In this document: positions 26,897 through 35,101 of the stretch, piece after piece
Layout: the number at the start of each line of letters is the position of its first letter
How positions within the stretch are numbered: position 1 is the stretch's first letter
NCBI RefSeq assembly: GCF_027924605.1
Contig: NZ_AP027042.1
Location: 1,155,524-1,219,523 of the forward strand
Reading direction: 5' to 3'
Length of the DNA: 64,000 bases
Source: Dyella sp. GSA-30
GTDB taxonomy: Bacteria; Pseudomonadota; Gammaproteobacteria; Xanthomonadales; Rhodanobacteraceae
Translations under genes and position numbers: made by a program
Notes under the pieces: model-generated
Seen by the model: the letters and a program-made list of their open reading frames with translations, nothing else
Database searches by the model: none
What the model was told of the DNA's origin: nothing

Positions 26897-28230
26897 CGCA
26901 CACCTCGGTCCGGGCTGGTCCAGCGCGCACGCCGGTCGCTGCGATTGGCGATCGTGCGCGGCAGGGCGATCACGGCGGTGAGCATGCCGATGATCCAGAA
27001 CGCCAACGGATACCAGATGATCCAGTAGAAATGGCGCGCCAGCGGTCGCTCATAGCGGCGCTCGATCACCAGGCTGGTAAAAAACTGCAGCATGCAAACC
27101 GTCGCCAGCACCACGCCGTGCCATCGCGGCAGAATAGTGTCGACGTACAGCGAAGGCGGCAGAGGCAGAAAATTGCCCAACACCCAGAGCACGATCAGCG
27201 TCAGCATGACGTAAGCCCAGGCCAGGCTGGCGAGATATTCGAACAGAACGCCCCACATGCGCCGCTTGCGCCACGTCAGCACACTGCGACCATGACTGAG
27301 CAGCACCTCCACGCCACCACGCGCCCAACGCAGGCGCTGGCTCCATAAGCCGCCGAGGGTTTCCGGCATGAGGATCCAGCAAAGCGCGTTGGGCTCGTAG
27401 CGAATTTCCCAACCGTCCAGCTGCAGGCGCCAGGAAATGTCGATGTCTTCCGTGACCATGCGATCCGACCAATAGCCAATGCGATTGAGCGCCGTCTTGC
27501 GAAACGCGCAGATCACGCCCGACACGGTAAATAGCTGCCCATAAACGCGCTGCGCGCGTTTGATCAGGCCGATGATCGCGGAGAACTCACCCACCTGCAT
27601 GCGCGCCAGCAGGGTCGTGCGGTTGCGCACGCGCGGGTTGCCGGTAACGCCGCCCACTCGCGGTCCATCCATCAAGTGGCCGACCATCCAGCGTGTGGCG
27701 TGCGTGTCGAGGATCGCATCGGCATCCACGCAGATCAGGTATTCCGAGCGCGAGGCCAAGGCGCCCACGCGCAGGGCGTTGGCTTTCCCATGATTGCTTT
27801 CAAGGTGCACCACCCGAAGCTGCGGCACCTGTTCGACCAGCTCGGCCAGGCGCTCGACGGTGTCATCCGTGCTGCCATCGTCGATGGCAATGATCTCGAA
27901 ATCCGGATAAGCCTGGGCCGCGATGGCCGCGATGGTTTCGCCGATACGTTCGGCCTCGTTGTAGCAAGGCACCAGCACGCTGACGAAAGGGCTGTCGCGT
28001 AGCGGCGGCGGCTCGTCGTGAGGCGGCGTACCGCGTTCCCGCCGGAGGTAGTAGTACACGCCGCCGATCATCCAGAAAAAAGCCATCACGATCGGATAAA
28101 AAAACGCGAAATCAAACAGCGCGACGATTAGCGCAGGGCCAGAAGCCGCGTGGCTAGTCGCCAGTGCTCCCGTCCCGACGGGGACCAGGAGAAGGCGCTT
28201 GAAAACGTGCGCACGACTAGCGTGCGGCAT
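26893..28230 (-). CDS. pgaC: Poly-beta-1,6-N-acetylglucosamine synthase PgaC
   Basis: A 445-residue family 2 glycosyltransferase in the inner membrane. Motifs closely follow E. coli PgaC: VPCYNEAERIGETI, DDGSTDDT, VDADAILD, the catalytic TEDIDISWRLQ, the QRLRWARGG (QxxRW) site and the terminal ARWTSPDRG. Membrane segments are at the N-terminus (about 28-60) and from about 310 on. It polymerises UDP-GlcNAc into PNAG. No pgaA (export barrel) or pgaB (deacetylase) is near. The ATG at 28230 lacks a ribosome site and is overlapped by an 11-codon upstream ORF that has one, so the start may depend on coupling. Confidence 0.93.
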   Translation of the reverse strand: MPHASRAHVFKRLLLVPVGTGALATSHAASGPALIVALFDFAFFYPIVMAFFWMIGGVYYYLRRERGTPPHDEPPPLRDSPFVSVLVPCYNEAERIGETIAAIAAQAYPDFEIIAIDDGSTDDTVERLAELVEQVPQLRVVHLESNHGKANALRVGALASRSEYLICVDADAILDTHATRWMVGHLMDGPRVGGVTGNPRVRNRTTLLARMQVGEFSAIIGLIKRAQRVYGQLFTVSGVICAFRKTALNRIGYWSDRMVTEDIDISWRLQLDGWEIRYEPNALCWILMPETLGGLWSQRLRWARGGVEVLLSHGRSVLTWRKRRMWGVLFEYLASLAWAYVMLTLIVLWVLGNFLPLPPSLYVDTILPRWHGVVLATVCMLQFFTSLVIERRYERPLARHFYWIIWYPLAFWIIGMLTAVIALPRTIANRSDRRARWTSPDRGVR

Positions 28231-28252
28231 AAAAATGCAGCATGGCGGTCAT
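28217..28252 (-). CDS. Eleven-residue upstream ORF overlapping the pgaC start
   Basis: ATG 28252 to TAG 28217: MTAMLHFYAAR, with a good AAAGGA ribosome site 5 bases before it. It is in a different frame and spans the pgaC start codon (28230), which itself has no Shine-Dalgarno sequence. It could recruit ribosomes to pgaC by coupling, or it could be chance. Nothing in the peptide itself suggests a function. Confidence 0.35.
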   Translation of the reverse strand: MTAMLHFYAAR

Positions 28253-28377
28253 GCTTGTCCTTTCGCAGCAGGTAAGTTGGCCGTCGTCCGCTTACCTTGC
28301 AAAGGCGCGCGTCAAGACAATGTTTTTTTTGGAGCGCCAAATGAACGGCAACTCAGCATGGACGGTTTTGTTGCGAA

Positions 28378-28407
28378 CAAAAAAAAGCGCCGGGCATGCC
28401 CGGCGCT
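28378..28407 (-). terminator. Terminator of the CpdB-like gene
   Basis: AGCGCCGGGCATGCCCGGCGCT (28386-28407) is a perfect 22-base palindrome. On the minus strand it is followed by a run of eight T (28385-28378). It lies 28 bases after the CpdB-like stop codon and separates that gene from pgaC. Confidence 0.92.
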
Positions 28408-28434
28408 TCGCTAGCCAAGTCGATGCGAGTGGGC

Positions 28435-30435
28435 TCAGCGGCTCAGATCGATCGCGTAGATGGCCGTACCGTCGCCGTTGTCCTTGAGCAACGTAATATT
28501 TTTCAGGCCTACGGCATGCGCAATATCCTGTTTGCCCGCGGCCGCCTTGAACACCACCGGGCCGCGCGTCTTCAGCGGCGCGAATCGCCAGGAGGTCGCC
28601 TCCAGGTCTTTCGCCTTGATCTGCTTGTGCTGCTGCAGCCACTTGGCGAGGATCTCGCGCGCGCCATCGGGCGCGGCCAGTACGATGTTGCTGCCGTCCA
28701 GGCCGGGGAAATTGCCGCCGCCGCTGGCGCGGTAGTTATTGGTGGCGACAATGAAATTCTGCTCCGGCTTGACCGGCTTGCCCTTGTAGGTGAGATGGAC
28801 GATGCGCTCGCCCTTGGGCTTGGACACGTCGATGACGTAATGCAGGCCGCCCTGGATCTGATCGAAGTTGTAACCAGGCAGGCCCTTGCCAATCAGCTCC
28901 TGTTCGCCGGTCTTGTTCGGGTCGATCTGGTTGAAGCGTTCGGCCGATTTCTCCAGCCACGCCTTCAGGCCGGTGCCGCTGACTTTCACCGCATTGAGCG
29001 TATTGGGATAGAAATACAGATCGGCCGCGCTGCGCAGGGTGATCGGGCCGGGTACGACATCGGTGTAGTCGTCGGGGCCGCCGAAGCCGGTACGGAAGGC
29101 GGCAGCCGCCGAGAGCACCGGTAGCTTGGCCAGCTCCGGATGCTGATGCGGCAGTTCGGCGCTCACGTATTCGCGCTGCGCAGCATTGATCGCGGCGAGC
29201 CCGGTCATATTGCCCTGGTCGGCAAAGTAGCTGCTCATGCGAACCTTGGTATCGCCGATCGGGGTGTTGACGTACGCCACGGCGGCATCGTGTGCCTTGG
29301 CAACCAGCGGCGCGATCGCCGGATCAGCGGGCACACAGTCGGTCTTGGTCGGGCAGATCGGGCGCACTTCGCTATGCGTCTTGTCCTTGTTGATCACCCA
29401 GCGACCGTCACGCCGTTCCAGCGCAAGCTCGATCACGCCCAGGTCCTTGCCGAAGAACCCGCCCATCACCGCCGGCGTGCCGCGCACGAAACCGCGCTTG
29501 GCATCGACGTCCTTCATGCCCTGGTAGTGCGGACCGGGAAACTCGGTATGCGAATGGCCCAGCAGCAGCACGTCGACGCCCGGCACCGCGGCCAGGTACC
29601 AGCCGCCGTTTTCCATCTCGGAGGTATAGGTGTCGGTGTTGAGGCCGCCATGCAGCACGGCCACGATCAGGTCCGGATGCTGCGCCTTCAGTTCGGGTAT
29701 GTACTTGTTGGCGGCCTCGACCACACCGGTGACGGTGACCTTGCCGGCCAGGTTCTGCTTGTCCCACTCCATGATCGGCGGCGGGGTGAAGCCGATGATG
29801 CCGACTTTCAGTGTCACGCTGCGCTTCTTGCCGTTCGGCGCGTCGACCTGGATGGTCTTTTCCACCACCGCCCAGGGCTTGAAGATCGGCTGCCCGTCGC
29901 GCGCGCTGAACACGTTGGACAGCACCAGCGGGAAATGCGGGCCGGCGCAGCGGTCGGTATGGCCGCCGTCGACGTTCATCGGCGTCCCGGTGACCTGCGA
30001 CAGGAACGGCAGGCCGTAGTTGAATTCGTGGTTGCCGGCGGTGCCGCCGTCGTAGCCGATCGTGTCCATCGCCTGGTAGATGCCCAGTTCTTCCTGGCAG
30101 CCGATCTTCTGTACCTGGGCCTGATAGTCGGCCAGCACGCTGCCCTGGATGGTGTCGCCGCTGTCGAACAGGAAGGTATTGGCGTACTGCTGGCGCGCCC
30201 GGCGGATCAGCGTGGCCGTGCGCTCGTAGCCCAGGCTGCTGTCCGGCTTGAGCTTGTAATAGTCGAAGCTCAGCACATTGGAATGGATATCGGTGGTTTC
30301 CAGGATCGCCACCTGCGCATGGCTCCCGTCTGGTGCGACGGCGGGTTTCTGCGAGGTCGTGGCGCAGCCGGCAAGCAGGGCCAGGGCCATGGCGGCGGGC
30401 ACGGCGGCCCGGATCAAGGTGGAGCGCAAGGGCAT
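28435..30435 (-). CDS. cpdB: CpdB-like 2',3'-cyclic nucleotide phosphodiesterase/3'-nucleotidase lipoprotein
   Basis: A 666-residue calcineurin-type phosphoesterase followed by a 5'-nucleotidase C-terminal domain. Metal motifs in order: ETTDIHSN, FDSGDTIQGS, GNHEFNYG, VAVLHGG and LLLGHSHTEF. The substrate-domain block ASGGGNFPGL is in the C-terminal half. The N-terminus (MPLRSTLIRAAVPAAMALALLAGC) is a lipoprotein signal with Cys24, unlike the soluble periplasmic E. coli enzyme. The start at 30435 is chosen for its AGGAA site; an ATG ten codons upstream lacks the signal context. It releases nucleosides and phosphate from nucleotides in the envelope, and divergently neighbours the LtaS-like gene. 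Confidence 0.88.
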   Translation of the reverse strand: MPLRSTLIRAAVPAAMALALLAGCATTSQKPAVAPDGSHAQVAILETTDIHSNVLSFDYYKLKPDSSLGYERTATLIRRARQQYANTFLFDSGDTIQGSVLADYQAQVQKIGCQEELGIYQAMDTIGYDGGTAGNHEFNYGLPFLSQVTGTPMNVDGGHTDRCAGPHFPLVLSNVFSARDGQPIFKPWAVVEKTIQVDAPNGKKRSVTLKVGIIGFTPPPIMEWDKQNLAGKVTVTGVVEAANKYIPELKAQHPDLIVAVLHGGLNTDTYTSEMENGGWYLAAVPGVDVLLLGHSHTEFPGPHYQGMKDVDAKRGFVRGTPAVMGGFFGKDLGVIELALERRDGRWVINKDKTHSEVRPICPTKTDCVPADPAIAPLVAKAHDAAVAYVNTPIGDTKVRMSSYFADQGNMTGLAAINAAQREYVSAELPHQHPELAKLPVLSAAAAFRTGFGGPDDYTDVVPGPITLRSAADLYFYPNTLNAVKVSGTGLKAWLEKSAERFNQIDPNKTGEQELIGKGLPGYNFDQIQGGLHYVIDVSKPKGERIVHLTYKGKPVKPEQNFIVATNNYRASGGGNFPGLDGSNIVLAAPDGAREILAKWLQQHKQIKAKDLEATSWRFAPLKTRGPVVFKAAAGKQDIAHAVGLKNITLLKDNGDGTAIYAIDLSR

Positions 30436-30561
30436 GGGACGTTCCTGAACGGGTATCAAGCCGGGCAACCTAGCAGATTGGTATGAAATTTCACGCTCAA
30501 CGGCGGCTGAACCCTGCCGAGAGTCATGCCTTCCGTTAGCCTTGCAGCAGGCTAGTCGCAG

Positions 30562-30592
30562 CTAACATGTCGCTTTCATTACAACATGTTAG
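30562..30592. promoter_or_regulatory. Inverted repeat in front of the LtaS-like gene
   Basis: CTAACATGT (30562-30570) and ACATGTTAG (30584-30592) are perfect 9-base arms with a 13-base spacer. It ends 21 bases before the sulfatase-like start codon in the divergent gap with cpdB. Fit is better for an operator or an mRNA hairpin near the ribosome site than for a terminator, since no T run follows. Confidence 0.5.
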
Positions 30593-30613
30593 AGAACAGG
30601 GGCCAGCCGTCCG

Positions 30614-32326
30614 ATGTCATCATCTGTGTTTCGCGTCGCCAGAGGCAGCGCGGCCTGTCTGCTCGCGCTCGTCTTCTTCGGGTTTTGTATCGATGTGGCC
30701 GTCATGGGTGAACCCGGCTGGCCGCAGCGCGGTTTCATTCTTGCCCTGATGCTTTGCACCTTCGGTGCGTTCGTGTTCGCGTTCGGTCGCGTGGCCATCG
30801 CGCTGGTGCTGAGCGGTGCGTTGTTCCTGTTACTGCGTGTGCTGTCGGTATTGAAGCTGCGTTATCTCGACTCGCCGCTGATGGCCGCCGACTTTGTCTA
30901 CTACGCGCGCACCAGCCTGCTGGAGACCTTGCGGCATTACCCTCACCTGTTCGGCGTCAGCGTCACCGCCTGTCTGTTGGTACCGCCGTTGCTGTGGCTG
31001 ACATGGCGTTTCGACTGGCATCTGCTGGGGCGCCGCGTGCGCAAGTGGCGCGTCGCCGGCTTTATCGCCTGCGTGGTGGCGTTCTGGATCTGCCTGTTGC
31101 CTAACGGTCCGTTCGCGGTCGTCCATGCGCGGGATATCTGGGACAAGCTTTCCGACGAAGCGTCCGCGCAGCTCACCAATTTCTTCGTGACATTCAGCGA
31201 GTCCGGCGTGCAGATGCCGGCGCAATCGAGCGAGACCGATGCCGAGCAGACATGGAGCGCGACGGCCAGCGGTACGCCGGGCGTGGCGGCCAAGGCCACC
31301 TATCCGGACATCGTCGAGGTACTGGAAGAAAGCACCTTCGATCCGTCGTACTTCAATGGCTGCAATGTGCCCGAGTGCCATGTGCGCATGCTTCAGGCCG
31401 ATGCGCAGACACGCTCGCACGGCTTCATGCGCGTGCACACTTGGGGCGGCGGTACCTGGATGAGCGAGTTCGCCGCGCTGACCGGCATGCCGCATGATAT
31501 TTTCGGGCCGGCCGGCATGTACGCGCCGTACGTACTGGCGCCGCATGTACGCGACTCGCTGCCGCTGCAGCTGCAGCGCCTGGGTTACCTCACCGTGGCC
31601 GTCTATCCGACCAACGGCAATTTTCTCAACGGCCGCAATGCATACAAGGCGTATGGTTTCGATCGGTTCTTCGACGCGCAGGAACTGAAGCTCGACGAGT
31701 GGGAAGAAACCGACGCGCAGATGTTCGACGCGGTCAAGCGTGCCTATGCCCAGGTGAAAAAACCCGGCCAGCCGGTATACATCATGGTGCTCACGCTCAA
31801 CCAGCACGGCCCGCACGACACCGACCCGCTGTCCACGCTGCCGCTGCCCTTCAGCCAGAACCCGTTGAAGAACCTGCCGGACAAGCAGTCACTGAACATG
31901 GTGACGTATCTGGCGCGCCTGCACGATTCGGACACCGCCATGACGCAACTGGAACACGAGTTCCTGGCGCGAGCCGAACCGACCCTGATCCTGCACTTCG
32001 GCGACCACCAGCCATCGTTCAGCGGCGTCATCCGCGAGATGGGACGCAGCGTGCCGGACGGCGCGCAAGCAGAGCAGAACTATCTGACGTACTACATGCT
32101 CAAGAGCAACTTCGAAGGCCCCGCATTGCCGACGTATCCGGTGCTCGATATCGCCTACCTGCCGACAATGATTCTGCAGGCCGCAGGGTTGCCGGCCGAT
32201 CCTTATTTCTCGGCGTCGATAGCGTTACGCGATCGGTGCAAGGGGACGTACAGCGATTGCAAGGAGCCGGGGTTGCTGGAGTCGTACCATGCGTGGATTT
32301 TTCAGAAGCTGCATGTGTATGAGTGA
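30614..32326 (+). CDS. Membrane sulfatase/LtaS-type phosphatidylglycerol-transferase-like protein
   Basis: A 570-residue inner-membrane protein: about five hydrophobic segments in residues 12-180, then a periplasmic alkaline-phosphatase-superfamily domain. The nucleophile block is VEVLEESTFDPSYF (Thr after EES), then GGGTWMSEFAALTG, LNQHGPHD and HFGDHQPSF with metal-binding His and Asp residues. These match LtaS/OpgB-type phosphoglycerol or phosphoethanolamine transferases rather than true sulfatases. It may modify an envelope glycan or lipid; the substrate is unknown. An inverted repeat lies just upstream, and a repeat-rich gap follows. Confidence 0.82.
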   Translation: MSSSVFRVARGSAACLLALVFFGFCIDVAVMGEPGWPQRGFILALMLCTFGAFVFAFGRVAIALVLSGALFLLLRVLSVLKLRYLDSPLMAADFVYYARTSLLETLRHYPHLFGVSVTACLLVPPLLWLTWRFDWHLLGRRVRKWRVAGFIACVVAFWICLLPNGPFAVVHARDIWDKLSDEASAQLTNFFVTFSESGVQMPAQSSETDAEQTWSATASGTPGVAAKATYPDIVEVLEESTFDPSYFNGCNVPECHVRMLQADAQTRSHGFMRVHTWGGGTWMSEFAALTGMPHDIFGPAGMYAPYVLAPHVRDSLPLQLQRLGYLTVAVYPTNGNFLNGRNAYKAYGFDRFFDAQELKLDEWEETDAQMFDAVKRAYAQVKKPGQPVYIMVLTLNQHGPHDTDPLSTLPLPFSQNPLKNLPDKQSLNMVTYLARLHDSDTAMTQLEHEFLARAEPTLILHFGDHQPSFSGVIREMGRSVPDGAQAEQNYLTYYMLKSNFEGPALPTYPVLDIAYLPTMILQAAGLPADPYFSASIALRDRCKGTYSDCKEPGLLESYHAWIFQKLHVYE

Positions 32327-32360
32327 GGAGTGAGTGGAGAGGAGTGAGGAGTTAGTGAGA
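32322..32360. repeat. GAGTGAGGAGTGAG extragenic repeat
   Basis: A short GA-rich tandem-like stretch (GAGTGAGGAGTGAGTGG, then GAGTGAGGAGTTAGTGAGAG) begins at the last codon of the LtaS-like gene. It resembles the arms of the ilvC-ilvG inverted repeat at 9356-9380. Its function is unknown. Confidence 0.5.
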
Positions 32361-32397
32361 GCGCACCTCCCCACATTTCACCTCACCCCACCCATTC

Positions 32398-32503
32398 GTC
32401 ATTCCGGCGAAGGCCGGAATCCACTCCTCAGTTTCCCACTCATCAGACAACGTTTCTCAAGCGAATGCGCTGAGGAGTAGATTCCGGCCTTCGCCGGAAT
32501 GAC
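32398..32503. repeat. 106-base element with 33-base terminal inverted repeats
   Basis: GTCATTCCGGCGAAGGCCGG...CTCCTCA at 32398-32430 is repeated in inverted orientation at 32471-32503 with a single mismatch, enclosing 40 unrelated bases. Each arm contains the small palindrome ATTCCGGCGAAGGCCGGAAT. A further shortened copy (ATTCCGGCCTGCGCCGGAAT type) lies at 32821-32846. The ATTCCGGCGAAGGCCGGAATCC motif is a widespread extragenic repeat in proteobacteria. A MITE-like origin is an inference; no target-site duplication was established. Confidence 0.75.
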
Positions 32504-32696
32504 GAGAGGGGTAGGAAGACTGTGGCGAGCATCGAGCGCGCTTTAAGTCCTCAGCGCCAAGACGCCTCGCGCACAGATTCGGCGCACCTCAGAAGCGCCT
32601 GAAGTGTCCCCTATCGATTCGAGTAGGCGGCACGGACGGTTTTATCTCTCAATGCTGCTCAGAGCTCTGGCTCCAAAGGCCATTCTCTCTTTGGTT

Positions 32697-32749
32697 ACTT
32701 TCTCTTTGGGCCAGCAAAGAGAAAGTGACTCGCTCGCCGGCAGGCGAGT
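32697..32749. repeat. Tandem hairpins in the nagA-LtaS gap
   Basis: ACTTTCTCTTTG-GGCCAG-CAAAGAGAAAGT (32697-32726) is a perfect 12-base stem with a 6-base loop. ACTCGC...GCGAGT (about 32728-32747) forms a second hairpin beside it. This pair, with the neighbouring GCCGGCAGGCGAGTG sequence, resembles an extragenic repeat often mis-annotated as small proteins in xanthomonads. The stretch 32327-32866 holds no gene I can support. Confidence 0.6.
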
Positions 32750-32820
32750 GAAACGCCCGCTGCGTAAGCGGCCAGATCGCCCGAACACCCAGGCAAGAAC
32801 CATACCGTCACGTAAAAGGC

Positions 32821-32846
32821 TTCCGGCCTGCGCCGGAATGACGAGA
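32821..32846. repeat. Solitary partial copy of the CCGGAATGACGA repeat
   Basis: TTCCGGCCTGCGCCGGAATGACGAGA matches one arm of the 32398-32503 element, with CTG replacing CTT in the loop. It lies 20 bases beyond the nagA stop codon. Confidence 0.6.
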
Positions 32847-32866
32847 TAGGGGAGGTCACAACAAGA

Positions 32867-34027
32867 CTAAGCCACCGGGTAAGCAACCCCACCCACCCAA
32901 GTCTCACGCACCACAACCCCATCATCCACCACAGCAAAATCCGCCCGCTGCCCAGCAACCAACTGCCCCTGCACCCGATCACGTCCAATCCAGGCCGCAG
33001 GATAACTACTGGCCATGCGCGAAGCTTCAGCCAACGGCAACCCAATCACCTGCACCGCATAACGCACCGCACTGGCCATATCCAACGCCGACCCGGCAAG
33101 CACGCCAGCGTCACTCTGACAAACCCCATCACGCGCCGTAATGATCTCGCCATTCAACACATAACTGGGATTATCCGACCCGACCGGAGGCATCGCGTCG
33201 GTGACAAGAACACTCTTGCCCCGCGCCTTGGCAGCAATGGCAATACGCAAAGCCACCGGATGCACGTGGTGTCCATCGGCAATCAAACCGCACCAGCTAT
33301 GCGGATCGTCCAATGCGGCACCCACCACACCAGGATCGCGACTACCCAACGGCGTCATCGCGTTATACAGATGCGTGAACCCGCTGACACCCGCATCGAG
33401 CGCGGCACGAACCGTGGTGTAGTCGGCCGCCGTATGACCGGCAACCACCACCACCCCCGCCTGGCTGAACTGACGAATGGTATCCATCGGCACCTGCTCG
33501 GGCGCCAGCGTCAACATCACCACGCCGCGGTTGCCGGCAGTCAGCGCCAGCACATCTTCATGCTCTGGCAGGCGAAACAGACTGGCGTCGTGAATGCCCT
33601 TGCGTGCCGGTGCCAGGAACGGGCCCTCGACGTGGATACCCAGAATGCCCGGCACGCCCTGATCGATCGCATCGTTGACGGCCTTGAGCGCCGCACGCAT
33701 TACTTCAGGCGTATCGGTAATCAGCGTCGGCAACATTCCGGTGGTGCCGAACTTGCGATGCGCAGCGGCGATGCTGGCCAGCGCTTCGACGGTCGGTGTT
33801 TCGTTGAACAACACACCACCGCCGCCATTGACCTGCACGTCGATAAAACCCGGCAGCAGCAGATGACCGTGCAGGTTGTGTTGTTTCGCTTGTGCAACGC
33901 GAGGATCGTCCTGCGCCACGATTGCGACGATATGAGCGCCCTCGACCAGTACGGCCTGGCCTTCGCGCGGGCCGTGCTCGCCGAGCACGCGTCCATTGAC
34001 CAGGGCGAGCATGCTTTGCGTTGCCAT
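32867..34027 (-). CDS. nagA: N-acetylglucosamine-6-phosphate deacetylase
   Basis: Removes acetate from GlcNAc-6-phosphate in the cytoplasm. Family blocks: PGFIDVQVNGGGGVLFN, HVEGPFLAPARKGIHD, VVVAGHTAADY, FTHLYNAMTPLGSRDPG, LIADGHHVHP and TDAMPPVG (catalytic Asp). It has 386 residues. The start is ATG 34027, which overlaps the stop of the NagB-II gene (TGATG); the longer frame lies over that gene. It is the last gene of the minus-strand nag arm. Confidence 0.95.
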   Translation of the reverse strand: MATQSMLALVNGRVLGEHGPREGQAVLVEGAHIVAIVAQDDPRVAQAKQHNLHGHLLLPGFIDVQVNGGGGVLFNETPTVEALASIAAAHRKFGTTGMLPTLITDTPEVMRAALKAVNDAIDQGVPGILGIHVEGPFLAPARKGIHDASLFRLPEHEDVLALTAGNRGVVMLTLAPEQVPMDTIRQFSQAGVVVVAGHTAADYTTVRAALDAGVSGFTHLYNAMTPLGSRDPGVVGAALDDPHSWCGLIADGHHVHPVALRIAIAAKARGKSVLVTDAMPPVGSDNPSYVLNGEIITARDGVCQSDAGVLAGSALDMASAVRYAVQVIGLPLAEASRMASSYPAAWIGRDRVQGQLVAGQRADFAVVDDGVVVRETWVGGVAYPVA

Positions 34028-35061
34028 CAGACCGTCTCCGTCACCTTGTTCAGATGCGGCGGTACGTCCGGGTCGTAGCCGCGTGCCAATGCGAGCGCGC
34101 TGGCAGCGCGATAGAAACTCTGCACGGCCAGCAGCGGGGTTACGATCGGTGCGATGTTGTTGGGTAGCGGCAACGCATCGGTGCCGCTGGCGCCGGGCGC
34201 GGCGACCCACACGCGTGCGCCGCGCGCACGAAATTCGCTGGCGACCGCAAGCGTGTTGTCCAGCGTGCCGTCGTCCTGGCCGAAGAACAGCACCGGGAAG
34301 CCATCGCCCACCAGGGCCATCGGGCCGTGCTTGACCTCGGCAGCGCTGAAGGCCTCGGCATGCAAGCCGCAGGTTTCCTTCAGTTTCAAAGCCGATTCAA
34401 GCGCGGCGCCGAAGCCGTAGCCGCGACCGACCACGAATAGATTTTGCTTGTCGCGCAGGCCCTGCTCGAGTGCACTCCAATCGCTATCCCAGCCACGGCG
34501 CAGATCGTCGGGGAGCCGTGCGATCACGCCGTGCAGTTGGGCGTCGTCACTCCAATGCGCGGTCAACTGCAGGATCGCGGCCAAGGTCGCGAGGTAACTC
34601 TTGGTGGCAGCGACACTACGCTCAGGGCCGGCGCGCAACGGGATGACGGTGTCGGCCAGTTCCGCCAAGGGCGAGTCTTCGACGTTCACCATCGAGATGA
34701 CATAGGCGCCGGCTTTCTTGGCCGCTTTAGCGCTGCGCAACAGGTCGGGGCTCTTGCCCGACTGAGAGATGGCGACAAACAGTGCACCGTCCATTTTCAG
34801 GTCGGCATCGTAGATCGAGGAAATCGACGGCGACGCGGATGCGGTCATCAAACCGAGGCGCGTTTCGAACACGTACTTGGCATAGGCAGCGGCGTGATCG
34901 GAACTGCCGCGTGCGCAGGTGGCAATGAAGCGCGGCGGATGGGCGCGCAGATGCTTGCCGAGTTTGGCCAGCAGCTCCGCATTCTGTTCGAGTTGGCGCG
35001 CGACCACATCAGCGGTTTCGGCCGCTTCGCGGTACATCAGGGTGTCGCTGGAAGATTTCAT
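34027..35061 (-). CDS. Glucosamine-6-phosphate deaminase, NagB-II type (SIS domains)
   Basis: A 344-residue protein with two SIS domains, like the isomerase half of GlmS but without the glutaminase. Motifs: ATCARGSSDHAAAYAKY, VAISQSGKSPDLL and ERSVAATKSYLATLAAI in the first domain, then GRGYGFGAALESALKLKETC, AEAFSAAEVKHGP and a C-terminal HLNKVTETV. In Shewanella and xanthomonad nag loci this protein (NagB-II) replaces classical NagB and converts GlcN-6-P to fructose-6-P and ammonia (established for the family). It is coupled to nagA and lies downstream of the LacI regulator. Confidence 0.9.
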   Translation of the reverse strand: MKSSSDTLMYREAAETADVVARQLEQNAELLAKLGKHLRAHPPRFIATCARGSSDHAAAYAKYVFETRLGLMTASASPSISSIYDADLKMDGALFVAISQSGKSPDLLRSAKAAKKAGAYVISMVNVEDSPLAELADTVIPLRAGPERSVAATKSYLATLAAILQLTAHWSDDAQLHGVIARLPDDLRRGWDSDWSALEQGLRDKQNLFVVGRGYGFGAALESALKLKETCGLHAEAFSAAEVKHGPMALVGDGFPVLFFGQDDGTLDNTLAVASEFRARGARVWVAAPGASGTDALPLPNNIAPIVTPLLAVQSFYRAASALALARGYDPDVPPHLNKVTETV

Positions 35062-35101
35062 GGATCTCTCGATAAAAGTCGGGCGCCGTTCGAACGAACG
35101 C

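Noticed and set aside
28231-28434. c-di-GMP riboswitch upstream of pgaC
   Set aside because: No GEMM-type conserved core could be recognised; the stretch contains a terminator and a small upstream ORF instead.
32604-32849. 81-residue ORF in the nagA-LtaS gap
   Set aside because: It is translated from the hairpin pair at 32697-32749 and the repeat copy at 32821-32846; such repeat-derived ORFs are commonly mis-annotated as proteins.
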